From assembly GCA_021815525.1 (NCBI GenBank), contig JAKAGN010000087.1:1-8988 (forward strand): a DNA stretch of 8,988 nt, given 5' to 3'. Numbering within the stretch: the stretch's first letter is position 1; every line of letters begins with the position of its first letter. Source of the stretch: Deltaproteobacteria bacterium (GTDB lineage: Bacteria; Desulfobacterota; Desulfobacteria; Desulfobacterales; Desulfatibacillaceae). The notes below the pieces were generated by a model. It did not search any database and was not told where the DNA came from. It was given only the letters and a program-made list of their open reading frames with translations. Shown one piece after another: positions 1 to 7,256 of this stretch. A program made the position numbers and the translations under genes.

Positions 1-2287
1 CCGCGGATATGGTGATGGACTCTTGCTCCTTTCCGTCGCCGGCTGCGGCGAGGTTCTGCTCCACGGTGCGGCGGATGGTTTCGGCCCGCTCCCAGGCGAC
101 GTCCAGGGTGGCCCCCGGGAGTATCAGCAGGAACTCCTCCCCCCCGTAGCGGCAGGCCACGTCGCCTCCGCGGACCTTTTCGGAAAGGATTCTTCCAAGC
201 TCCCTCAAGACCTTGTCGCCGGCCTCGTGGCCGTGGGTGTCGTTGTAGTTCTTGAAGCGGTCCACGTCCATCATGATGAGGCCCACGGCATGGTTAGCGC
301 GCTCGGCGTTCTTGATCTCGCGGGCCAGCGACTCCTCCATGTAGCGGCGGTTGAACAGCCCGGTCAGGGGGTCGCGCACGGAAAGGTCCTGGAGGCGCTG
401 GCGGAGCTTCAGGTTGGCCAGGCACAGGGACAGGTGGTCGGCCACGGTGATGGCCAGGCTCTCGCGGCTCCGGGTGAGGCGGACCAGCTGGCCGGGGGTG
501 AGTTCGGGGCCCGGGGATGGAAAGAGGACGTGGAAGATGCCCAGTACCTCGCCCTGGCCCACCAGGGGGGCGCAAAGGGAGCCGAAGCCGGAAAGCCTCA
601 GCACGTGGGTTCCGCCTTGACCGCCGTCTATGCTTTCGACGGCGTGGAGCTTGCCCCGGCGAACGGCCCAGCAGTCCTCCGGGGCGAAGGCCGCAAGCGA
701 GGAGGCGTGCTCGCCCCATGTGGAAACCGGCGAGAGGGCCGTTCTGTCTTCGTCGAAGAGGAAAAGCGCCCCCGAGCTTCCCGGGAAGAGCTTGACGGCC
801 GACTCGGCCGCCACGGCGAAGGCCTCATCGGGGGCGTGGCAGGCCAGGAGCATGTCGGAAAAATCGTTTAGGATGCCCATTTCCCGGTTGCGGCGCTCCA
901 GCTCGGTTACCCAGCGGGTGAGCTTCTCGTTGGTTTCCTTGAGTTCGCCTTCCGTGGTGCTCCTAAGCGCGATTTCGTCCTTGAGCTTGGCGTTTTTCTC
1001 ATCCAGCTCGGCGGTGCGGCTCCTTACGTTTTCGTCGAGCTTTGCTATGTTGTCACGGAGCCTGCGCACCATGCTGTTGAAGGTGGCGCCCAGCATGGCA
1101 AGCTCGTCGTCACCCTCCACCCGGGCCTGGGCGGTGAAATCGCCCTCCTCCACCCGATGCGCCGTCTCCCAAAGGCGCCTTAGGGGCGCCAGGAACCTGC
1201 GGACGAAAAAGGTGGAGGCTAAAAGGCTCAATGCGAACAGGAGCGCCGTCATCCATAGGATCCGGTTGCCCAGGCTCTGGGCCCCGGCGTCGATGTCCTC
1301 CAGGTAGACGGAGCTTGCTATGTACCAGCCGAAGGGCTCGAAGTAGCGCACCCAGGAGATTTTTTCGTGGCGGAACGCGCCCCGGTCGTCCGGGCGGTCC
1401 CAGCGATACTGGAGCCGGAAGTCCGGGGTCTTGGCCGCGGCCATGAGATCGTCGGCAAGGGCGTTGCCCGTCACCGGGTTTACCTGCTCCAGGGCCTGGG
1501 CGTTGTGGGAGTCCGCCTCGGGGTCCACCACGATCCGGCGGTTAGAGTCGAAGATGAGGATGCTGGCGGCCCGGGCTATCACGATGCCCTTGACCACCTC
1601 CCGGAGCTTGTCCACCAGGCCGGCCTTGCGCTCGGAAAGCTCCTCCTCCACGTCATCGAGGTAGACCCCGGTACCCAGGATCCATTTCCAGGGGGGAAAC
1701 TCCAGGGCGTACGCGAGCTTTTCGGACGGCTCGGAAGCCCCCAGGCGTCGCCAGAAGTAGGTGGTGTAGCCGCCCTGGGGAAATTGGCGGGCAAGGTCCA
1801 CGAGCGGCGGAAGTATCGGGTTCCCCCGGGTGTCGCGGGTCTTGGAGAAGTCGGAGCCCGAAAGCCCGCGATCGGGATGGGCCAGGAAGACCGAGTTGTA
1901 ATCGGCCACCCAGAAGTAATCGTTGTTGCCGTAACGCACCGTGGTGATGTAGGAAAGAGAGGCTTCCTTCGCTTCTTTTTCCGAGAGGGCGCCTTTTTGG
2001 GCAAGCTCGAGATGCTGGGCGAGGACGCCCTCCACGAGGAGCGAGAGGTTGCGCAGCTCGCGCTTCCGGGCCGCCACCAGGGAATCCCGATAGGTGGAGA
2101 GGGCGTAGTGCTGCGACTCCACCAGCGCGTAAACGCTGTTCAAGGCGTTCACGGCGGAGCGGGCTTCCACCTTGCGGGCCGCCTGGCGTATGAAAGGCGC
2201 GGAAACAAGGTAGAGGGCCGCCGCGTATCCCAGTATGAGGACCAGAAGGTGCCGGAAGATGCGCCTGAAAAGAACCGAGGAAAACAT
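1..2287 (-). CDS. Membrane diguanylate cyclase, double Cache-HAMP-GAF-GGDEF (C-terminus cut by window edge)
   Basis: The minus strand reads open from ATG at 2287 to the window edge (about 762 codons, no stop). It makes c-di-GMP from two GTP at the inner membrane. Seen in order: a TM helix near residues 9-28; a periplasmic sensor of two Cache-like modules (about 60-235, with Y-F-W-V-A-D from residue 124, and about 240-335); a second TM at 343-363; HAMP at about 364-416; a short coiled coil with an S-R-T-A-E-L-D-E-K-N stretch; a GAF-like module at about 480-620; and GGDEF beginning near R-D-P-L-T-G-L (D639). The catalytic motif is GGEEF at residues 715-719. An inhibitory I-site RxxD (R-G-G-D) lies exactly five residues before it, so activity and product feedback are both predicted. 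Roughly the last 35-40 residues of the GGDEF fold lie outside the window. A downstream EAL domain cannot be excluded. The ATG is preceded only by a weak GGGAAA. The ligand is unknown. Confidence 0.93.
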   Translation of the reverse strand, partial: MFSSVLFRRIFRHLLVLILGYAAALYLVSAPFIRQAARKVEARSAVNALNSVYALVESQHYALSTYRDSLVAARKRELRNLSLLVEGVLAQHLELAQKGALSEKEAKEASLSYITTVRYGNNDYFWVADYNSVFLAHPDRGLSGSDFSKTRDTRGNPILPPLVDLARQFPQGGYTTYFWRRLGASEPSEKLAYALEFPPWKWILGTGVYLDDVEEELSERKAGLVDKLREVVKGIVIARAASILIFDSNRRIVVDPEADSHNAQALEQVNPVTGNALADDLMAAAKTPDFRLQYRWDRPDDRGAFRHEKISWVRYFEPFGWYIASSVYLEDIDAGAQSLGNRILWMTALLFALSLLASTFFVRRFLAPLRRLWETAHRVEEGDFTAQARVEGDDELAMLGATFNSMVRRLRDNIAKLDENVRSRTAELDEKNAKLKDEIALRSTTEGELKETNEKLTRWVTELERRNREMGILNDFSDMLLACHAPDEAFAVAAESAVKLFPGSSGALFLFDEDRTALSPVSTWGEHASSLAAFAPEDCWAVRRGKLHAVESIDGGQGGTHVLRLSGFGSLCAPLVGQGEVLGIFHVLFPSPGPELTPGQLVRLTRSRESLAITVADHLSLCLANLKLRQRLQDLSVRDPLTGLFNRRYMEESLAREIKNAERANHAVGLIMMDVDRFKNYNDTHGHEAGDKVLRELGRILSEKVRGGDVACRYGGEEFLLILPGATLDVAWERAETIRRTVEQNLAAAGDGKEQESITISA

Positions 2288-2352
2288 GGCGATGGATTTC
2301 CCGGGCCTTTGTTCGTGAGGAACGGAAGAAGGAAGAACGCTACGGATCAGCA

Positions 2353-2381
2353 ATACTAAACCATTTCACACTGTCCTTCAA
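2353..2381 (-). promoter_or_regulatory. Candidate sigma70-like promoter for the diguanylate cyclase
   Basis: Read on the minus strand there is TTGAAG (2376-2381), a 17-nt spacer and TAGTAT (2353-2358). These match the -35 and -10 consensus at 4/6 positions each with ideal spacing. The element lies in the most AT-rich part of the divergent intergenic region and would give a leader of roughly 55-60 nt before the ATG at 2287. It is a pattern match only. Confidence 0.35.
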
Positions 2382-2393
2382 GCGAATTATCGG
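2365..2393 (+). promoter_or_regulatory. Weak candidate promoter for the TMTC-like pair
   Basis: TTCACA (2365-2370), a 17-nt spacer and TATCGG (2388-2393) lie directly before the ATG at 2400. The -35 is 5/6 but the -10 only 3/6. Transcription would start almost at the ATG, so the message would be leaderless or nearly so. That fits the lack of a convincing Shine-Dalgarno there (only GGGAAA). It overlaps the opposite-strand candidate promoter, and the true start could be elsewhere. Confidence 0.2.
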
Positions 2394-2399
2394 GAAAAC

Positions 2400-4601
2400 A
2401 TGGCGGAAGGAAGCAGGACGGAAACGGCCGGAGAAAACATCCGGTGGCTTACGCGCCTCATGGCGGCGGCCATTGCGTCGGGCTGCGCCCTGGTTTACGC
2501 GGGTGTCCTTAGGGCGCCCTTCGTCTTTGACGATTGCCGGGACATCCTGGACAACCCGTCCATCCGCTCCCTCCTGCCCCCGTCACGAATGTTTTTCGCG
2601 GACCCGGCCTTGGGCACCGCCGGGCGGCCGGTGGTCAACGCAAGCTTCGCCCTCGACTGGGCCTTGTCAGGAAGCGATCCCATAGGCTACCACCTGACGG
2701 ACGCGCTGCTCCACGCCCTTTCCGCCCTTCTTCTTTTCGGAATTTTACGCAGGCTCATGGAGCGCCTCGTTCCCGGCGGGCGCGCCCCGGTTCTCCCCAT
2801 CGCCTTTTTCACCGCCTTCGCGTGGGCCGTCCACCCGGTGAGCACCTCCGTGGTGTCGCTGGCCTTCCAGCGCCCCGAGACCCTCTACGCCTTCTTCTGC
2901 CTGCTTTCGGTCTATTTCTGCATCCGGGGCTTTTCCGCCGTGCGCTCCCGGCCCTGGTATTTCGGGGCTTCCATCGCCCTTCTTTTGGCCGCCGGCTCCA
3001 AGGAGACCGCTGCGGCCCTTCCCTTCTTCATACTTCTCCTGCGCCCTTTTTTCGCAAGAAAGGAGGAGGGGCGGACGGTCCTTCCGGCCGCGCGCCCGCT
3101 TTTCCCGGGTTTTTTTGCTGCATGGCTCCTGGTGCTGGTCCTGGACCTCAATAGCGGGGCCTGGGGACGGGCCACGATGGACAGCCGGCTTTCACCCGTT
3201 TCCTACGCCTTCGCCCAGGGCGTGGTGGTCTTGCGGTACATTGGCATCGCCCTTTTTCCGGCCGGGCTTTGCGCGGACAGGGTGCTGGATCCCCCCCCTC
3301 CCCTTTTGGGTTTCGCGGCCTGCGCCCTGGTGGCGGCCGTCGCCGCGGCCGGGGCCGCCGCCCTTTACAGGCGCCGTCCAGCGGGCCTCGCCGTCGCGTG
3401 GTTTCTTCTTTTCCTTGCGCCCTCATCCTCCTTGGTGCCCTTGAGCCGGCTCATGGCCGATCATCGTCTCTACCTTCCGCTCGCGGCCGTATGCTTCGCG
3501 GCTGCGTGGGGGCTGTGGAAGGCCGCCCGCCTCCTGGCCCTTCGCCTCGGGTTGGGGAATCCCGCCCTCCTCCTGGTTCCGCTGGCCGCGGCCTGGGTCG
3601 CGGCCCTTGGGGTCGCGGCGGTGGAGCGCAACGCCGTCTACGGGAGCAATCTGAGCTTCTGGAAAGACACCGTGGTTAAAAGCCCCGAAAATCCCAAGGC
3701 CTGGCTGGGGCTGGGCGTGGCCCTTTCCGGCGAGGGGCGGCTGACGGACGCCGAAAGGGCCTACCGGCGGGCGCTTGGTCTCGATCCGGGGTACGCGGAG
3801 GCCCTCAACAACCTGGGCGCTGTGCTCCTCGACATGGGCCGGTCTCCGGAGGCGCTGGCCGCGTTCCGCCGGATGAAGTCCCTGGCGCCGGGCTCGCCCC
3901 AGGCCCGGGACGGGCTTGGACGCGCCCTCATCGCAGCCGGCCGCCTTCCCGAGGCCCTTGTGCAGCTTCGGGCGGCCGTGGCGCTTGATCCGGGCTTCGC
4001 AATGGCCCGCTTCAACCTGGCCGACGCCCTGTTCCGCTCCGGGAAGAAGGACGAGGCCATAAGCGAGTTTCGGAAGGCCGTCGAAAGTAAGCCCGACTTC
4101 GAAAAGGCCCACATGCTCCTAAGCTCGGCACTGCTGGCGACGGGACGCCTCCGGGAGGCCGCGGCGCGCCTGGAAAAGGCCCTTGCGCTTTTTCCGGAGA
4201 ATCCCCAGCTCCTCTTCAACATGGGGCGCGTCCTTCTTGAAGAGGGGCGGCCGGAGCGGGCCGTGGGCTTCCTGGAAAAGGCCGCCCGCCTTTCCCCGCG
4301 CTCGGCCTACGCCCAGGACGCACTCGGAATGGCCCTTTCGCTTTCCGGGCGATTCGAGAGGGCCATCGGATGCCACAGGCGCGCGCTGGCGCTGGCCCCG
4401 GATTTCTATCCCGCGAGGGTGCACCTCGGGGTCGCCCTGGCAGAGACTGGCCGGATCGCGGAGGCCCGCAAGGAGCTTGGCGAGGCGCTCCGTGAAAACC
4501 CCGGGGATGCCGCAATCGCCGCCTACCTCGGACGCCTCGGCGCGCCGGCGGCCGCCGGAACCGGAACCCAAGAACAAAAAGCAAGGGGAAAAAGCCCATG
4601 A
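2400..4601 (+). CDS. TMTC-like polytopic membrane protein with C-terminal TPR array (paralogue 1)
   Basis: The protein has 733 residues. The first ~410 form about 11-12 hydrophobic segments resembling the GT-C glycosyltransferase fold of the TMTC family, whose human members are ER O-mannosyltransferases for cadherins. Matching motifs are F-V-F-D-D after TM1 (D44-D45, position of the GT-C acidic residues), H-P-V-S-T-S at 145 leading to Q-R-P-E (157-160), S-K-E-T (200-203) and D-H-R-L-Y-L-P (354-360). Eight 34-residue TPRs follow at residues 431-702 (DNA 3690-4505), plus a partial ninth and a basic tail (K-A-R-G-K-S-P). By analogy the TPRs face the periplasm and hold a partner or acceptor. Glycosyl transfer is inferred from the family; the substrate is unknown. 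The stop overlaps the start of the paralogous next gene (ATGA), indicating coupled translation. The start at 2400 is the first ATG and precedes TM1; Met21 (2460) is an alternative. Confidence 0.85.
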   Translation: MAEGSRTETAGENIRWLTRLMAAAIASGCALVYAGVLRAPFVFDDCRDILDNPSIRSLLPPSRMFFADPALGTAGRPVVNASFALDWALSGSDPIGYHLTDALLHALSALLLFGILRRLMERLVPGGRAPVLPIAFFTAFAWAVHPVSTSVVSLAFQRPETLYAFFCLLSVYFCIRGFSAVRSRPWYFGASIALLLAAGSKETAAALPFFILLLRPFFARKEEGRTVLPAARPLFPGFFAAWLLVLVLDLNSGAWGRATMDSRLSPVSYAFAQGVVVLRYIGIALFPAGLCADRVLDPPPPLLGFAACALVAAVAAAGAAALYRRRPAGLAVAWFLLFLAPSSSLVPLSRLMADHRLYLPLAAVCFAAAWGLWKAARLLALRLGLGNPALLLVPLAAAWVAALGVAAVERNAVYGSNLSFWKDTVVKSPENPKAWLGLGVALSGEGRLTDAERAYRRALGLDPGYAEALNNLGAVLLDMGRSPEALAAFRRMKSLAPGSPQARDGLGRALIAAGRLPEALVQLRAAVALDPGFAMARFNLADALFRSGKKDEAISEFRKAVESKPDFEKAHMLLSSALLATGRLREAAARLEKALALFPENPQLLFNMGRVLLEEGRPERAVGFLEKAARLSPRSAYAQDALGMALSLSGRFERAIGCHRRALALAPDFYPARVHLGVALAETGRIAEARKELGEALRENPGDAAIAAYLGRLGAPAAAGTGTQEQKARGKSP

Positions 4602-6679
4602 CAGGACGCCTGACCGATGAACGCCTGACCCGGGCGGGCCTTTTCATCATCGCGCTTCTGGCGGTGGCCGCCTACGCGCGCGCCATGACGGCCCCCTTCG
4701 TTTTCGACGACCGGTCCAACGTGCTGGAAAACGAGTCCATCCGCAACCTGTGGCCGCCCTGGAACGCCCTGTGGGCCGCGCCCGGCGTCGGAAACGCCGG
4801 CAGGCCCCTGGTCAACCTCACCAACGCGTTAAATTACGCGGCCGGCGGGCTGGACCCGGCGGGCTACCACCTGGTGAACCTCGCCATCCACCTTCTGGGC
4901 GGCTTCGTTTTTTTCGCCCTGGCCCGGAGAAGCTTCGCCTTGGCGCGATTTCGCGGGGCCTTGCCGCCAAATCCCGGCGGCGCGCCGCCCGGGGACCTCG
5001 CCGCCACCGCCGCGGCCCTGTTCGCGGCGGGTGTCTTCACGCTCCACCCGCTCGCCACCGAGTCCGTGACCTACGTCACCCAACGGAGCGAGGAGATGAT
5101 GCTCCTCTTTCTCCTCCTTTGCCTCCTTTTCGCCGTAAAGGGATGGGAGACGGGCAAGAGCCGGCCCTGGCACGCCCTTTCCGCGGCCGCCATGCTCGCG
5201 GGAGCCGCCTCGAAGGAAACCATGATAGCGGCCCCCTTCCTGGTTCTCCTCTGGGACCGCCTTTTCGTCCGCGACCGGTTTTTCGACTGCCTGCGCCGCT
5301 CCCCCCTTCTGTACTCCGGGCTTCTGGCCGGCCTCCTGTTCCTGGGCCTCTTGACGGTTTCGGGAAAGACATTAGCGGCGGCGCCCCTTTCCACGACGCT
5401 TTCGCCCCTCTCCTACGCCGCGGTCCAGGCGGTCATGGGCTGGCGCGTAGTGCGGCTCTTTCTTCTCCCCCTGGGCCTTTGCTTCGACGCGCACGGAATG
5501 CCCCGGCCGGAAACCTGGAGGATCGCCCTCGCCGTCGCCTGCTGGCTTCCCGTTTTCGCCGCGGTGGGGCTGGGGCTTAGGCGCGGGAGCCCCGCTGGGT
5601 TCTGGGGCGCCTTTTTCTTCCTTCTCCTTGCTCCCAGCTCTTCGTTCCTTCCCCTTGCCGATCTTTTTTTCGAGCACCGCGCCTACGGCGCCCTGGCCGC
5701 GCTTTCGGCCCTTTCGGCCCTGGCCGGGCTTTTTCTTTACGAAAGGCTAAAGGCCGCGGGAAGATGGGACGCGCGGGCCCGCCGGGCCCTTGGAGCCGCC
5801 GTGATCCTCGTCTTCCTGCTCCTCACCGGGGCCACCTTCGCCCGGAACGGCGTTTACGCAAGCCCCGTAGCCCTCTGGAGCGACACGGTCCGAAAGGCCC
5901 CCTACAATCCCCGGGCCCACCTCAACCTGGGGGTCGCCCTCCGGGACACGGACCGCATAGACCAGGAGATACTGGCCTACCAGGAGGCCCTGGCCCTCAA
6001 GCCCGACTACCCGGACGCCATCCACAACCTGGCCCACGCCCTCACCCGGGCCGGGCGCTACCAGGAGGCCCTCGACCTCTACAACCGGGCGGTCAAATCC
6101 TCGCCCCTGGACGCGGACTCCATCAACGGCCGCGGCGTGGTTTTGGCCATCCTGGGAAAACGGGAGGAGGCCATCGCCGATTACCGGAGGGCGCTGGCCA
6201 TCGCGCCCGGGAACGTGATGGCCCTCGCCAACCTGGGCAAGGCCCTTTTCGAAAGCGGCCGCAGCGACGAGGCGCGCCGGTGCTTCGAGGACGCCCTCCG
6301 GATCGCCCCCGACTTTTTTCCGGCCCACGCGGGCCTGGGCGACATCCTGGACGCGGCGGGCGACCTCAACGGGGCCGCCCTCCAGTACTCCCTCACCCTT
6401 TCGGGCGGGCACGAGTTCCCGGACGTGCGATTCAAGCTGGCCGTGATACTGGGCAAGCTGGGCCGCCCCGAGGACGCCATCGAAAACTACCGCCGCGCCG
6501 TGGCCTTCGACCCCAACTTCTTCGAGGCCTTCTACAATCTTGGAAACGCCCTCATAAGGGAAGGACGGATCAAGGAGGCCATTGACTGCCTCGACCGCGC
6601 CGTGGCTCTGCGGCCCGACAGCGAAAAGGCCCGCCAGAACCTGGACATCGCCCGGCGAATGCTGGAGGCCCGGCATTGA
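4598..6679 (+). CDS. TMTC-like polytopic membrane protein with C-terminal TPR array (paralogue 2)
   Basis: The protein has 693 residues and is clearly a tandem paralogue of the preceding gene: both share A-P-F-V-F-D-D, an N-A-G-R-P/T-A-G-R-P stretch, G-Y-H-L and the same domain order. Conserved GT-C/TMTC-like positions are D37-D38 after TM1, H-P-L-A-T-E-S-V-T-Y from H150 leading to T-Q-R-S-E (161-165), S-K-E-T (205-208) and E-H-R (359-361). The Q-R-S-E and E-H-R versions look closer to the usual TMTC motifs than those of paralogue 1. Seven TPRs occupy residues 437-674, followed by a truncated eighth. The fifth repeat is degenerate (ending S-G-G-H-E in place of the usual x-x-P-x). The start codon lies inside the upstream stop (ATGA at 4598-4601), and AAGGGG stands about 10 nt before it as a possible ribosome site. 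Likely role: inner-membrane glycosyltransferase acting on the periplasmic side, perhaps with paralogue 1. Donor and acceptor are unknown. Confidence 0.86.
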   Translation: MTGRLTDERLTRAGLFIIALLAVAAYARAMTAPFVFDDRSNVLENESIRNLWPPWNALWAAPGVGNAGRPLVNLTNALNYAAGGLDPAGYHLVNLAIHLLGGFVFFALARRSFALARFRGALPPNPGGAPPGDLAATAAALFAAGVFTLHPLATESVTYVTQRSEEMMLLFLLLCLLFAVKGWETGKSRPWHALSAAAMLAGAASKETMIAAPFLVLLWDRLFVRDRFFDCLRRSPLLYSGLLAGLLFLGLLTVSGKTLAAAPLSTTLSPLSYAAVQAVMGWRVVRLFLLPLGLCFDAHGMPRPETWRIALAVACWLPVFAAVGLGLRRGSPAGFWGAFFFLLLAPSSSFLPLADLFFEHRAYGALAALSALSALAGLFLYERLKAAGRWDARARRALGAAVILVFLLLTGATFARNGVYASPVALWSDTVRKAPYNPRAHLNLGVALRDTDRIDQEILAYQEALALKPDYPDAIHNLAHALTRAGRYQEALDLYNRAVKSSPLDADSINGRGVVLAILGKREEAIADYRRALAIAPGNVMALANLGKALFESGRSDEARRCFEDALRIAPDFFPAHAGLGDILDAAGDLNGAALQYSLTLSGGHEFPDVRFKLAVILGKLGRPEDAIENYRRAVAFDPNFFEAFYNLGNALIREGRIKEAIDCLDRAVALRPDSEKARQNLDIARRMLEARH

Positions 6680-6693
6680 AAAGGTAAACGCGC

Positions 6694-6726
6694 CGCGGGC
6701 TTTGGGGGAAAGCAAACCGGCCCGCG
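6694..6726. terminator. GC-rich inverted repeats after the TMTC-like pair (possible terminator)
   Basis: CGCGGGC (6694-6700) is complementary to GCCCGCG (6720-6726). A competing inner hairpin pairs GCTTT (6699-6703) with AAAGC (6709-6713) around a GGGGG loop. Its place 15 nt after the stop at 6679 and before the next promoter suits a transcript end. There is no run of T after the stem, so a classical intrinsic terminator is not supported. Confidence 0.3.
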
Positions 6727-6750
6727 CCCCGCGATTGCCGAAACAGCCTG

Positions 6751-6779
6751 TTGACAGGCCCGGGCCTCTGGCCTACTCT
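6751..6779 (+). promoter_or_regulatory. Sigma70-like promoter of the ferredoxin-mnmA unit
   Basis: A perfect TTGACA (6751-6756) is followed by a 17-nt spacer and TACTCT (6774-6779; 3/6 match to TATAAT). It stands about 40 bp before the start codon at 6822. The spacer contains the perfect 10-bp palindrome GGCCCGGGCC (6757-6766), which could be a regulator site or chance in GC-rich DNA. The -35 and spacing are strong and the -10 is weak. Confidence 0.55.
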
Positions 6780-6806
6780 TTACGCGAATGAGCCGCCACC
6801 CGTTTC

Positions 6807-6812
6807 GGAGGT
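6807..6812 (+). promoter_or_regulatory. Shine-Dalgarno fixing the ferredoxin start
   Basis: GGAGGT ends 9 nt before the ATG at 6822. It is the strongest ribosome-binding site in the window and decides this start. Confidence 0.8.
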
Positions 6813-6821
6813 CTTTTTTCC

Positions 6822-7256
6822 ATGTACGAAAAGATGCTGATCCTAAAGTTCCCGCGAACCAACGTCCAGGAGCCCATCGTCTGCAACCTGGCGAAAAACT
6901 TCGATCTCACCTTCACCATCCTGAATGCCGCCATCAGCCCAAGGAAGGAGGGCCAGATGGTGCTCCAGCTTTCGGGCTCGCCCCACAACTTCGACGAGGG
7001 CGTGCGCTACCTTAGGGGCCGGGGCATCATCGTGTCGAACGCCGGCGAGGAGATACGCCGCAACGACGAAAAATGCGTCCACTGCGGCTCCTGCACCGCC
7101 GTGTGCCCCACCGGGGCCCTTTCCATTGAGCGGCCCGAGATGCTCGTCGTCTTCGACCAGGAAAAGTGCTCCATCTGCAAATTGTGCGTCTCCGTGTGCC
7201 CGCCCCACGCCATGGAGCTTCGGCCCGCGGAAAACGGCGAAACCCAGCCCGAATGA
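6822..7256 (+). CDS. NIL-domain protein with two [4Fe-4S] clusters (ferredoxin-like)
   Basis: The protein has 144 residues and is soluble, with no signal peptide. Residues 1-76 look like a NIL domain, a ferredoxin-fold module also found at the C-terminus of the methionine transporter ATPase MetN, where it binds methionine. Residues 80-135 hold two complete [4Fe-4S] motifs: C85-x2-C88-x2-C91-x3-C95-P and C116-x2-C119-x2-C122-x3-C126-P. NIL-ferredoxins of this architecture are common in methanogens and sulfate reducers; in methanogens a homologue works with a DUF39 protein in homocysteine formation. No DUF39 gene is visible here. Instead the stop overlaps the start of mnmA (ATGA at 7253-7256), so a part in sulfur or electron supply for tRNA thiolation is an inference from context. 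A good promoter and Shine-Dalgarno precede it, making it the first gene of its transcript. Confidence 0.9.
   Translation: MYEKMLILKFPRTNVQEPIVCNLAKNFDLTFTILNAAISPRKEGQMVLQLSGSPHNFDEGVRYLRGRGIIVSNAGEEIRRNDEKCVHCGSCTAVCPTGALSIERPEMLVVFDQEKCSICKLCVSVCPPHAMELRPAENGETQPE

Noticed and set aside
23..871. Long plus-strand open frame (282 codons) at the left end
   Set aside because: It is antisense to the GAF-GGDEF part of the diguanylate cyclase, has low-complexity composition and no recognisable domain. Long antisense frames are expected in GC-rich DNA.
1367..2359. Plus-strand open frame of 330 codons
   Set aside because: It is opposite the Cache sensor region, whose minus-strand translation shows clear Cache motifs and a TM helix. 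The plus frame shows no family features.
3690..6619. 34-residue periodic repeats as a possible DNA repeat array
   Set aside because: The periodicity is at protein level (TPR helices). The DNA units are diverged and do not form a tandem nucleotide repeat.
5747..6715. Minus-strand open frame of 322 codons opposite the second TPR array
   Set aside because: The repetitive Gly/Val-rich translation is the mirror of the TPR codons. There is no start context or domain.
6694..6726. Classical rho-independent terminator
   Set aside because: The stem is present but no T-rich tail follows. It is kept only as a low-confidence possible terminator.
7166..7252. Upstream in-frame ATG extending MnmA by 29 residues
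   Set aside because: The extension lies inside the ferredoxin coding region in another frame and is not MnmA-like. The ATG at 7253 fits the family N-terminus and the ATGA coupling.
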